A DNA stretch of 64,000 nt from JANNSO01 sp964485395. GTDB lineage: Bacteria; Spirochaetota; Spirochaetia; Treponematales; UBA12059. Below the pieces are notes generated by a model that was not told the origin of the DNA, did no database searches, and was given only the letters and a program-made list of their open reading frames with translations. The DNA lies in contig CAZAJF010000004.1 of the NCBI GenBank assembly GCA_964485395.1, forward strand, positions 124,001 to 188,000, given 5' to 3'. This document shows positions 42,530 through 50,883 of this stretch, piece by piece. Numbering within the stretch: position 1 is the stretch's first letter; the number at the start of each line of letters is the position of its first letter. The position numbers were made by a program, and so were the translations under genes.

Positions 42530-44734
42530 ATGAAACGACTGGGACTTCGCGGCAAGATGCTGTCGATTCTTTTTCTTATCCAGCTTGCCTGCCTGGGCGG
42601 CTTGGTGCTTACAGTCTCTTTAAACGCGCGCAAGGAACTATCCACCATTGCGTACTATTCTTCGCAAATACTCGCCAAAGGCTATGCCGTCGACATGGAA
42701 CGCCAATTCAGCACTGCTGCCATAGGAGCCGCGGACATTGGCGTCGCCTTGCTCGCGCTCCGTGAAAGCGGCGTACGCAGGGAGCTTGCCAACCGGCTGA
42801 TCTCTCTCTTCCTCGAGAAGAATCCAGAGGTGTACGGCATATGGGCAGCCTTCGCGCCGAATGCGTACGACGGCGCGGACGCCCAAAATATAAACACACC
42901 CGGATCGGGTTCGGATGGCCGATTCAACCCAAGCTGGAACTATACGAAAACCAGGGACGGAAGCATCGAGCTTAACGGCAAGCTCGCGTTCGGCGATTCC
43001 GGCACGGAACCCGAAGCCTACTCCATACCCATGTCCTCGGGGCGCAGCCATGTCACCGAACCGACGACCCAAGTTTCGGACGAGCGGGAGATTTCGCTTA
43101 TCTCCGTCGTCGTGCCGATCATCTTCAACTCGGTTCCCATCGGAGTCGTCGGCGTTGATTTATCGGCGACGGCGATCGGAAAAATGATTTCCGGATACAA
43201 GCCCCTGGATATCGGCTATACGTTCCTTCTTTCCAACAAGGCTACCATTCTCGCGCACCCGGACGCGAAGCTCATCGGCACGGCCGCCCCCGAATCCTTT
43301 GAGCCGAGGCAACGCAGGGAAGTGACCGACTCGGTAGCCAATGGCCGAATCTATTCGGTGGTACGCAAGTCCAAGCTCGATGGATCGCTTTCGTATACCG
43401 TCCTGTACCCCGTAAAACTGGCGGATTCCCGATCCTACTGGAGCCTCGGCGTTTCGGTTCCCGTATCCACGCTGCTGATGCCCGTTCGTCGCCTGACGTT
43501 TTTCATAGCCTTCATGAGCGTGGGCATCCTGACGCTTTTAAGCCTGGCCATCTGGGTATTCCTGGGCATGGCGTTAAAACCCATCAAGATCGCGGCAAAG
43601 GCGATACGGGAAATCGCCGATGGCGACGCCGACCTTACCAAGACCATCGACTTGAAACGGAACGACGAAGTGGGAGACCTGGTTCACGACTTCAACCGCT
43701 TCGTGCAGAAACTCCACGATATCGTGGGAAGCCTCAAAGGCTCGCAGCAGGAGCTCGGCGCGATAGGGCACGACCTGGCCGCAAGCGCCAACGAATCGGC
43801 GAGCGCTACGGCTGAAATACTCGCCAACGTGGAATCCGTTCGCACGCAGACAACGCGGCAGACGGCTTGCGTGGACGATTCCTCGAGCGCAGTGGAGGAA
43901 GTCGCAAAGAACATCGAATCGATGGACAAGCTCGTGGAAACCCAATCAGCGGGAATCACGGAATCCTCCGCGTCCATCGAGCAGATGGTTGGCAACATCG
44001 GCTCGGTAACGGAGTCCATAGAAAAAATGGCCAAGCGCTTCGAGTTCCTGCTTGCATCGTCCGAGACGGGAATCGAGAAGCAGACCACGGTGGACGAGAA
44101 GATCCGCGAGATAGCCGGACAATCCGACTTGCTCATGGAGGCAAACGAGATTATCGCCAAAATAGCGTCGATGACCAACCTGCTGGCCATGAATGCCGCC
44201 ATCGAGGCCGCGCACGCGGGCGAAGCGGGAAAAGGATTCTCGGTCGTCTCAGACGAGATACGGAAACTGGCCGAGACTTCGGCGGAGCAGTCCAAGAGCA
44301 TAGGCGCCGAGTTGAAAAATATCAACGATACGATAATCGCGATAGTCGACGCTTCCAAAATATCGGGAGAGGCTTTCGGGGACGTAACCAAAGGCATCGC
44401 CGATACCGGCAGCCTCGTTCGGGAAATCGAGCGAGCCATGATCGAGCAGCGGGAAGGCTCGCGGCAGATCCTCGAGGCGCTGCGCGACATGAACGGCGTA
44501 ACGAGCGAGGTGCGAAACGGAGCCAGCGAGATGACCGAGGGCAACGCGCAGGTCCTGGACGCGATGCAGCGCCTGGCCGACGTATCCAGAACCATCGCGG
44601 GCAGCATGGACGAGATGTCGGCAGGCGCGGCGCACATCACCAACGCCGCCCAGTCCGTGTCCGACCTCGCGCATCGGACGAAAGAAAATATCCTGAAGAT
44701 GGAAGACGCCATCGGCCGCTTCAAGATCCGCTAG
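42530..44734 (+). CDS. Methyl-accepting chemotaxis protein, Cache type
   Basis: A 734-residue receptor. Membrane helix at about 10-32, a periplasmic Cache-type sensor of about 280 residues (FLLSNKATILAHPDAKLIG is a typical second-Cache strand pair), membrane helix at about 325-350 (FFIAFMSVGILTLLSLAIWV), HAMP (KPIKIAAKAIREIADGDADL), and a signalling hairpin with EAAHAGEAGKGFSVVSDEI. The amino-acid motif seen in the other receptor of this window is not evident. It ends in GRFKIR, with no docking pentapeptide. ATG 42530 has GGGGAG 8 bases upstream; GTG 42494 is a weaker alternative. Confidence 0.93.
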   Translation: MKRLGLRGKMLSILFLIQLACLGGLVLTVSLNARKELSTIAYYSSQILAKGYAVDMERQFSTAAIGAADIGVALLALRESGVRRELANRLISLFLEKNPEVYGIWAAFAPNAYDGADAQNINTPGSGSDGRFNPSWNYTKTRDGSIELNGKLAFGDSGTEPEAYSIPMSSGRSHVTEPTTQVSDEREISLISVVVPIIFNSVPIGVVGVDLSATAIGKMISGYKPLDIGYTFLLSNKATILAHPDAKLIGTAAPESFEPRQRREVTDSVANGRIYSVVRKSKLDGSLSYTVLYPVKLADSRSYWSLGVSVPVSTLLMPVRRLTFFIAFMSVGILTLLSLAIWVFLGMALKPIKIAAKAIREIADGDADLTKTIDLKRNDEVGDLVHDFNRFVQKLHDIVGSLKGSQQELGAIGHDLAASANESASATAEILANVESVRTQTTRQTACVDDSSSAVEEVAKNIESMDKLVETQSAGITESSASIEQMVGNIGSVTESIEKMAKRFEFLLASSETGIEKQTTVDEKIREIAGQSDLLMEANEIIAKIASMTNLLAMNAAIEAAHAGEAGKGFSVVSDEIRKLAETSAEQSKSIGAELKNINDTIIAIVDASKISGEAFGDVTKGIADTGSLVREIERAMIEQREGSRQILEALRDMNGVTSEVRNGASEMTEGNAQVLDAMQRLADVSRTIAGSMDEMSAGAAHITNAAQSVSDLAHRTKENILKMEDAIGRFKIR

Positions 44735-44752
44735 GAGCCTCGCCGACTGATG

Positions 44753-45487
44753 TCAGAATTTCAAATCGGGGAATAAATCTATAAATAGCCCCGACCCGAT
44801 TATTATGACGGGTATCGCTATTCCGATACCCGTATGGACGGTTCCGTAGAATCTCATCTCTTCGTGGGCGCCGCGCTTCAGGGCGTCGGACATGAGAAGT
44901 CCAAGCCCAATTTCCCCGGCCATCAATCCTGCGTGAATAAAAAAAGCGGTGCGGTGAATCTTGCCGGCCATGGTGCCGCTGCCCTTCGGCGGCAGAATGC
45001 TCAGGCCGGTGATGCCGTCGTAGAGATACAGCGACTCGCCGGCCGCCAGCAAGCCCACATGGGTCCACCGGAGCCATTGGTTCCCGTACCAAACATCAGT
45101 AACGATGCCCTGGCAGGAACTGGAGAATTCCTCCTCGCCCGTTCTGGATTCATGCGCCCTGAATTCCATTTCCAGGAAACGGATGCCGCCGATCACGCCT
45201 GCCGCGGCCAGAAGTCCCCCGGCGGTATACCCGCTCAGCCTATGGCTGTTTACGGTAATGTGCTTTCCCAGGAAATTCGGCTGGATGACCGGACCGCCGT
45301 TTTGCGTAGCCGCGCTTACGGCATCCGGCGACGGTTGCGGGAGTACTGGCTCCGCTGCGCTCGTCGCGGCGCTGACGGCGTCTGGGCTCGAAGAATCCTG
45401 ACCATGGGCTTGCGAGAACGTGAGCAGAACGCAACAGACCGCGACAGCGTATTTCCTGAAAGCGGCCGATGGACCTTTTCTCTTCAT
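44753..45487 (-). CDS. Exported multi-helix membrane protein with conserved-looking His residues
   Basis: A 244-residue protein: signal peptide (YAVAVCCVLLTFSQAHGQ), a linker in which SPDAVSAAT occurs twice, then four or five helices. Several helices contain His next to small residues (WTHVGLLAAGESLYLYDGI; AFFIHAGLMAGEIGLGLLM; YGTVHTGIGIAIPVIIIGSG), a pattern like cytochrome b561-type haem proteins. Haem binding is only a possibility. ATG 45487 is preferred over an in-frame start at 45508. Convergent with the chemoreceptor gene. Confidence 0.65.
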   Translation of the reverse strand: MKRKGPSAAFRKYAVAVCCVLLTFSQAHGQDSSSPDAVSAATSAAEPVLPQPSPDAVSAATQNGGPVIQPNFLGKHITVNSHRLSGYTAGGLLAAAGVIGGIRFLEMEFRAHESRTGEEEFSSSCQGIVTDVWYGNQWLRWTHVGLLAAGESLYLYDGITGLSILPPKGSGTMAGKIHRTAFFIHAGLMAGEIGLGLLMSDALKRGAHEEMRFYGTVHTGIGIAIPVIIIGSGLFIDLFPDLKF

Positions 45488-45545
45488 GGTATTCCTAGCA
45501 TAAGGCAAAAACAGCGATTATTCAACATAATAATATAACCTCGCT

Positions 45546-45810
45546 TCAAGGTTTCAATGAATCCAGGATGACCGGGACCTCGGTTGAATACTTCGCCGGA
45601 TCGGCGGGATTGGCGCCTATCCAGCGGGTCATCGTACTCGCAAGCGACGGCAAGCGCTTCAGCTCGTCGGAATCGACGGATGCCGCGGCAAGCTTGAACA
45701 CTGGAGGCAACCGCCCCGTGGATTAATCACGAAAGCGTACAGCAGCCAGGTTTTTGCGGCGACGGGATCATGCAGCCAGAAATCCGTCTTAGCGCCACCG
45801 ACTCTCCCGC
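45546..45810 (-). pseudogene. Frameshifted gene remnant
   Basis: Two coding-like pieces on the minus strand are in different frames. The first (about 45810-45722) reads TDFWLHDPVAAKTWLLYAF. The second (45722-45546) continues as LPPVFKLAAASVDSDELKRL and ends DSLKP then TGA at 45546-45548. A single shift near 45720 would join them. There is no start codon or ribosome binding site in a good position and no family is recognised. The stretch 45811-45961 holds nothing I can name. Confidence 0.45.
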
Positions 45811-45961
45811 CGCGCAAACCTGGCCATAAAATTTTATGAACATTTTTGACGATGCATCGGCATAAGCCTACTGCTGCGGGAGCGAAAGAAAGCGCCGCCT
45901 GAGCCGAGGTAAAAATCGACTGCGCGCCAGGCGCGTACAAAAAAACAAGAAACCAAAGCGC

Positions 45962-46069
45962 TTATTCCCGATCCTCATCGCAATACTCCATCGCCATGTT
46001 GCTGAGGGATTCCAAGTCCGCGCTCCGGCGAAGCCGGTGATATGGCATGAATATTTTACCTTTCAGCAT
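45962..46069 (-). CDS. Possible small ORF or gene remnant (35 residues)
   Basis: ATG 46069 to TAA 45962, reading MLKGKIFMPYHRLRRSADLE and ending in an acidic EYCDEDRE. Codon use is like the neighbours and an internal ATG has AAGGT before it. It may be a real small protein or the N-terminal relic of the pseudogene just downstream. Confidence 0.3.
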   Translation of the reverse strand: MLKGKIFMPYHRLRRSADLESLSNMAMEYCDEDRE

Positions 46070-46119
46070 GCCGCAGCTTCATGGCCAATGAAGATCCGCA
46101 GCGACAGAGGGTATTCCGC

Positions 46120-46146
46120 TTGACAAATACTCCGGAAAAGTAAACT
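46120..46146 (+). promoter_or_regulatory. Candidate promoter immediately before the MFS gene
   Basis: TTGACA (46120-46125) with TAAACT (46141-46146), spacer 15; an alternative -10 two bases on gives 17. The first 12 bases, TTGACAAATACT, are identical to those at 42454-42465. Transcription would start close to the ATG at 46154. Confidence 0.4.
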
Positions 46147-46153
46147 ATGCGCA

Positions 46154-47365
46154 ATGCGCAAAGTATCCAAATTCGACAACATAGCAAAAAGCTACCTGTA
46201 CAGCTTCGTCTCATCCTTCAGCTTTTCAGAGGCGATCTGGATGCTCTATTTGGCTTACCGCGGCATGAGCCTCGTGCAGATAGGCATGCTGGAATCAATT
46301 TTCCACATGACGTCGATGCTCATGGAGATTCCTACGGGCATCGTAGCGGACCGCTTCGGGCGTAAATTTTCCAGAATCCTGTCCAGGGGGGTAGCTTTCA
46401 GCGCCACTGTTTTAATGCTCTCTAGCAGAAGCTTTTCAGGGTTCGCCTTCGCCTTCGTGCTTATAGCGCTCGGCTACAACTTCGAGTCCGGCGCGGGCGA
46501 CGCCCTGGTCTACGACTCGCTCGTGGACGACGGCCGGGAAGCGGACTACATGAAGGTAAAAGGCAGGCAGGAAATCGCCTACCAGAGCGCCAACGGCCTT
46601 TCCCTGGTCGCCGGCGGAATAATCGCCACCTTCAGCTATGAGCTCGCTTATGTCCTGGGTGCGTGCATCCATTTGGCGTCGCTGGGCCTTGCGCTGGGTT
46701 TCCGGGAACCCCTTGCGGGCAGAAAAACCAGGACGAAGGGCGAGTCGCATTCCCTGCTGCGACACTGCGCCGACTCCATCAAGGTGATCAAGGACAACAA
46801 AGGAATATTTATTTACATCCTGTTCATCGAAACATTTTCGCTGTTCTATACGACGCTCTATTTCTATTTCCAGAACTTCCTCAAGGGCAAGGGCTTCGGG
46901 GAGTGGGCGATCGGGCTGGTGCTCGCCGCCTCAGCCCTGGCCGCGGTACTCATGGCCACCCAGGCGCACAGGATAGAAAAGAAACTGGGCCGCCTGCCGC
47001 TCATATGCGTTGCCCCGTTCCTGGCCATGGCCTGCTTCGGCCTCATCGCGTTTACCGGCCTTGAGCCATGGGCCATGATCGTGCTGTCGGCGATCGAGGG
47101 GCTGCTGTTCGTAAGCTTCTCGGATTATATAAATCGCATGATACCTTCGGAAAACAGGGCAACGCTCCTGTCGTTCCAAGCCATGACCTTCAGCGTCATG
47201 ATGATCCTGTTTTTTCCTCTGATCGGCGCCTTGGCGGAAGCCAAAGGATTCAAAATTGCGTTTATCGCGATATTTGCCGTTTCGGTGCCCGTGCTTTGGG
47301 GAGCGAGATGGAAGCTGCTTCATGGCATGCGGTCCGAAACGCGCCAGGCGGCTGAAGAAGCCTAG
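46154..47365 (+). CDS. MFS transporter
   Basis: A 403-residue major-facilitator protein with about 12 helices. The N-terminal half shows MEIPTGIVADRFGRKFS, the loop 2-3 signature (GxxADRxGRK). The central loop is basic (GRKTRTKGESHSLLRHCADS). Substrate cannot be inferred; this subgroup with an acidic DALVYDSLVDDGREADYMK segment resembles uncharacterised efflux-type MFS. ATG 46154 follows a weak GGAAAAG. An overlapping ATG 7 bases upstream (46147) is in another frame. It lies in a region of gene remnants. Confidence 0.88.
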   Translation: MRKVSKFDNIAKSYLYSFVSSFSFSEAIWMLYLAYRGMSLVQIGMLESIFHMTSMLMEIPTGIVADRFGRKFSRILSRGVAFSATVLMLSSRSFSGFAFAFVLIALGYNFESGAGDALVYDSLVDDGREADYMKVKGRQEIAYQSANGLSLVAGGIIATFSYELAYVLGACIHLASLGLALGFREPLAGRKTRTKGESHSLLRHCADSIKVIKDNKGIFIYILFIETFSLFYTTLYFYFQNFLKGKGFGEWAIGLVLAASALAAVLMATQAHRIEKKLGRLPLICVAPFLAMACFGLIAFTGLEPWAMIVLSAIEGLLFVSFSDYINRMIPSENRATLLSFQAMTFSVMMILFFPLIGALAEAKGFKIAFIAIFAVSVPVLWGARWKLLHGMRSETRQAAEEA

Positions 47366-47379
47366 CTGTTTTCCCGGCG

Positions 47380-48027
47380 TCATTTCCCTTTCTGTCTTGA
47401 AAACCTGATCATTTCATATCTCGAACCCACACCCGACTTCCGGAAAATATTACTATTGTGATTCTTGAACGTATGGCAGCTGATATCAAGAGGCTGTGAT
47501 ATTTCTTTATTACTTTTAACTTGCGTGACGAGCCGGACTATTTCCAGCTCGCGGGCTGAGAGGCGGGAATCGATAAAAACCGTTTCGGAATCCACCGCTC
47601 GCGTCTTTCGCATCGCGACGAGACCTCCGATTCCCCAGAACTCCCCGACAAACCAGAAGGTCTGCAAACCCGTCTGCCTGGAAGCGGCCACGACCCGGGT
47701 AAACACGGGGACCTTGAGGACCTCCGCCTGATCGAGCCGTTCCAGGACGAAAAACACGGGAAACGCGCCGCCGGCTATCAAGGCCGCACGACCCACTTTC
47801 AGGATTGCGGGATACTTGGACAGCACGCGCGCGCGCATTGCCTGAAACGACCAAAACAGTATGAAGGCCACGATGACCACGGTATCGGCGATGCCGTAGA
47901 GATCCACGGCCGCCCGCGCAGAATCGGGCAGGCTTTCCGGAGACAGCGCAAACTCGCAGACGCTCACGGCGACGGACGCCAAGGAAAAAAAACCGCCCTG
48001 CGCGGATTTCCGCCTGGCATGCCGCAC
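47380..48027 (-). CDS. Membrane-anchored LuxR-type regulator, possibly N-terminally truncated
   Basis: A 215-residue protein with three or four helices (ADTVVIVAFILFWSFQAM; ALIAGGAFPVFFVLERL; FVGEFWGIGGLVAM) and a C-terminal LuxR helix-turn-helix (SARELEIVRLVTQVKSNKEI, then FKNHNSNIFRKSGVGSRYEM). Family members usually have five to seven helices before the HTH. Here the frame begins at GTG 48027 with no ribosome binding site, and an in-frame TAA lies a few codons upstream, so the 5' part is probably lost. It is convergent with the MFS gene. Confidence 0.7.
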   Translation of the reverse strand: MRHARRKSAQGGFFSLASVAVSVCEFALSPESLPDSARAAVDLYGIADTVVIVAFILFWSFQAMRARVLSKYPAILKVGRAALIAGGAFPVFFVLERLDQAEVLKVPVFTRVVAASRQTGLQTFWFVGEFWGIGGLVAMRKTRAVDSETVFIDSRLSARELEIVRLVTQVKSNKEISQPLDISCHTFKNHNSNIFRKSGVGSRYEMIRFSRQKGK

Positions 48028-48034
48028 ATAAGTT

Positions 48035-48412
48035 ATAAATTATTCATCCCTGAACGAACACGCGGCAAATGCCTACGAGGCCGGCGGCTATTACGCGGAT
48101 CCGTCAAAGTCGATGCCTGGAAACGACATGGCGGGATTCCTGTTTTTCTCGCCGGCCTCGCTTATCGCGCTGTTGCAGAACAACGCGAACATGGTTAAGG
48201 AAATAGACATCTGCACCCTGGACTATTCCGCCGGAACAGGCGGCATCGTGTTGCCGGCGACACCGCAACCGGCCTGGATAACCCGGCAGCCGACAAGCCC
48301 CCTCGTGCTATACTCCGAATCGGGCCATTCGCCCATAGTGGAGGAAAGCGACAAGTTCTTTCAGGCTGTTTCGTCCTTCGTGGAGGAATATCGAAACCAA
48401 GGCTCGTGCGGG
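48035..48412 (+). pseudogene. 5'-truncated gene remnant
   Basis: An open frame directly after a TAA at about 48032 reads coding-like protein (NEHAANAYEAGGYYADPSKS, GFLFFSPASLIALLQNN, ITRQPTSPLVLYSESGHSPI, KFFQAVSSFVEEYRNQ) up to the convergent gene at 48413. No start codon occurs before ATG 48113, which is inside the similarity-like text, and no ribosome binding site precedes it. Beyond 48412 the frame is antisense to the next gene. I read it as the 3' part of a lost gene; the family is unknown. Confidence 0.45.
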
Positions 48413-50317
48413 CTAGCGCTTGAGCAGCTTTATTATGTAAAGTTTTATATACTCTTCAAGCGCGGCATGATTCCTTATCTGCATGAGATTCGGCCTGTCC
48501 GCCAGGTTGGACGCGAGGTTCTCGATGCGGTCGACGGTAAACGACGACGGCCGCATATTGCGCAGCACCCCTCGCAGATAATCGCGCACGAGGGAATTGA
48601 TATCCTCGGTAAGATTGGCCTTTGAAACCGGCTCGAGCAAGGTGTTCCAGCGGTTGGAGAGCGACCCCATGTACTCTTCCAGCGTATACCCTTTGGGAAG
48701 CAGCCGCTTCTCGGCATCGCGGGCGGCCTGGGAAAACTCCGCCGCCCGACCGGAAGTCGGCGCCGCGCCTTTGGCGGCCTGCGCCGAAGGCTCAACCTTT
48801 TTTTGCGCCTGCGGCTTGGATTTCTTTTTTCCGCCCTGCAGGAATAGCTTGACCAGCCAGCACAGGATCGGGACGGTATACCAGAGCGGCAAGACCATAC
48901 GGACGTCGGAAAGAAGCTGTTTGCGCGCAAGTCCGAGCAGAAGGGGAAGCGGGGCAACCTTGTTGTTGCCGAAACATGCTTCCAGTTCTTTGGGAGCGTC
49001 TTTTCCGCCATGGTATTCCGAATAGACGAGCGGCAGGAAACCGGACGAGATGGCATGCACGAGCGCGGGCGTCTGCAGGAGCAGGCGGCTTTCCAGGTCT
49101 TTCTGGAAAACGGCGTCGTCGTTCATCGCCTCGAGCGTGCCGAAATTATAGAGCACCTCGCGCCAATCGTTGATAATGGAAGCCCGGATGAGCACGCGCG
49201 CCTCGCCGATGAGCTTCAATGCGTAAGGAAGAAGCTTATCCTTGGCGATTATGGCCGATTTGCCTTCGCGCGAGGGAATAACGAGAAAATCGGGCAAGGC
49301 GTTTTCCTTGAGCCTCGTCGTATTCTCGCGAACCCAGTCTTCCAATTCCCCGCTGGTATATTTACCGAGCAGCGGACGGCCCTGTCCGTCCCGAAAGTCG
49401 GTTATCTCGTCCATCGAGAAAAGATACGGAGCTTTGCGCAGCAGCAAGGCCAGGGTCTTGAAGGCGCTGTCGCGGTCGAGGAGCCGCTGCGCTTTTCCTT
49501 TATAGTAATTATTATAAACATCCATGAGATAGCTCGCCTGCCACGCCGCCACGTCGTCGGGGGTAGGTTCGCCTTTGCCCTGCAGGTCTTTTTTTATGGA
49601 GCTGATGAGATATGCCCAGAACGGGTACGTAAAATCGCTGGTTCCCTGGGTTATCTCGCGGATTGCATCGAACGGTTTGATCATAACCGTGGAAATGCCT
49701 TCCTTCAGCAGCATCTCCTTGTTTGGAAAAGCTCCCAGCATGCGCTGCTGGACGTAATCCTTGTTGGAGCCCTTGCGCAGGTAATGCCGTATCTTAAGGA
49801 TCGTATATTCCAGAAGCTTGCCGCCCATCGCATCCGAGGGCAGCAGGATGGATCGAAGGCCTTCGGGAAAAAGCAGGCGGAACAGCGGAACGGCGTACTC
49901 AAGCTCGCTGTCCAGGAGCGGGGCAAGGTCGGTTTCTATGGAGACGGTCTGGAGCCATTCGGGAGGCACGGAAATCTTGAGCCCGGATTCGTCGGGGAAA
50001 GGAACGTCGGGCGATTCTTCCATGCGCTGATACTCTGCCCGCACCGGCCCCACGAATTCCTCGGGAAGCATGATGGATTCGATCTCGTTGCCGATCATCG
50101 AAAGCGATATCTTATGGTCGCGCGCCAAGAGCAGGAGCTTGGGGATAAGGACCTGCTCGGGATGCAGCGAGAGTTCGCGATACATCGGATTCGTCTGGTC
50201 TCCCGCCCGCGCCTGGCGCACCAGGGCAGAAGAGAAAATCTTGTATGCGAACGAGCTTATCTTGTTGCGCGCGGCAAAGCCCTTTACCATCTGGTATACG
50301 TCGAGTTCTTGAGCCAT
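48413..50317 (-). CDS. Large soluble-plus-anchor protein of unknown function
   Basis: A 634-residue protein. It is mostly helical and charged (LDVYQMVKGFAARNKISSFA; LLARDHKISLSMIGNEIES). A single hydrophobic segment lies at about 505-520 (MVLPLWYTVPILCWLVKLFL), followed by a Lys/Pro/Ala-rich linker and a C-terminal domain of about 90 residues beginning EKRLLPKGYTLEEYMG. I know no domain name for it; the style and length are like conserved spirochaete-only proteins. ATG 50317 is chosen because the next upstream start adds a non-coding-looking stretch. Its 3' end meets a gene remnant. Confidence 0.8.
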   Translation of the reverse strand: MAQELDVYQMVKGFAARNKISSFAYKIFSSALVRQARAGDQTNPMYRELSLHPEQVLIPKLLLLARDHKISLSMIGNEIESIMLPEEFVGPVRAEYQRMEESPDVPFPDESGLKISVPPEWLQTVSIETDLAPLLDSELEYAVPLFRLLFPEGLRSILLPSDAMGGKLLEYTILKIRHYLRKGSNKDYVQQRMLGAFPNKEMLLKEGISTVMIKPFDAIREITQGTSDFTYPFWAYLISSIKKDLQGKGEPTPDDVAAWQASYLMDVYNNYYKGKAQRLLDRDSAFKTLALLLRKAPYLFSMDEITDFRDGQGRPLLGKYTSGELEDWVRENTTRLKENALPDFLVIPSREGKSAIIAKDKLLPYALKLIGEARVLIRASIINDWREVLYNFGTLEAMNDDAVFQKDLESRLLLQTPALVHAISSGFLPLVYSEYHGGKDAPKELEACFGNNKVAPLPLLLGLARKQLLSDVRMVLPLWYTVPILCWLVKLFLQGGKKKSKPQAQKKVEPSAQAAKGAAPTSGRAAEFSQAARDAEKRLLPKGYTLEEYMGSLSNRWNTLLEPVSKANLTEDINSLVRDYLRGVLRNMRPSSFTVDRIENLASNLADRPNLMQIRNHAALEEYIKLYIIKLLKR

Positions 50318-50436
50318 GGAAGCATTGTACGCGAACAAGCCGCAATACTGCAATCTGTTTTTTCGGTATCGCGCTGTCTATCGGCGCGGTCGAATTTTTC
50401 GTATCCGAAAATCCCGTTTCGTGCTACATTGGCGGC

Positions 50437-50862
50437 ATGAACGATATTATTCTCATAGTGATTCTTTCAGGCGTCGGAGTCTTCCTGCTGTTCCTTTTCT
50501 ATATGTTCGCGTACAAACCGTATGCCAGCCGAAGGGAATACCAAAACCCCCGGTTCAGGAAGGATCAGCAAGGCTCCGTCCGCGAAAAGGGCGTTGGCAT
50601 GCGCAAATGCCCCGTCTGCAATGAAGTGCTCGCGCCCGGCATGCAGGTAAAATCCAGATTATTCTCGCAGAAAGCCAGCGACCGGATCATGCACGTATTC
50701 GGCTGCCCCTATTGCTGGCCGGAAAATACCGAGTTTTCGCGCATGTGCCCCGTTTGCCAACATATCATACCCCGCGAAGGTTATCTGATCGCCCGCTACT
50801 TCGAGGACGCCAAGCACAAACATGTCCACGTTCTGGGCTGTTCGGGATGCAGAAAAGGCTGA
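50437..50862 (+). CDS. Membrane-anchored zinc-ribbon-like protein
   Basis: A 141-residue protein with one N-terminal helix (IILIVILSGVGVFLLFLFYM) and four CxxC pairs: CPVC, CPYC, CPVC and CSGC. The first two and last two pairs can each form a zinc ribbon, facing the cytoplasm if the N-terminus is outside. The start is ATG 50437, just before the helix; the open frame runs further upstream but is antisense to the 5' end of the neighbouring gene. Function unknown. Divergent from the 634-residue protein and convergent with the PHP gene. Confidence 0.75.
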   Translation: MNDIILIVILSGVGVFLLFLFYMFAYKPYASRREYQNPRFRKDQQGSVREKGVGMRKCPVCNEVLAPGMQVKSRLFSQKASDRIMHVFGCPYCWPENTEFSRMCPVCQHIIPREGYLIARYFEDAKHKHVHVLGCSGCRKG

Positions 50863-50883
50863 CACCCCGGAGAACCGATGCTC

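Noticed and set aside
43684..44724. 346-codon open frame on the minus strand, Ser-rich
   Set aside because: Mirror image of the chemoreceptor coiled coil; Ser/Ala richness is a by-product of the opposite frame.
46147..46365. Alternative start ATG 46147 before the MFS gene
   Set aside because: That frame is a short His/Arg-rich peptide; the MFS frame begins at ATG 46154.
49010..50440. 476-codon open frame on the plus strand
   Set aside because: It lies wholly antisense to the well-formed 634-residue gene, has no recognisable domain, and reflects the GC-rich codon pattern of the opposite strand.
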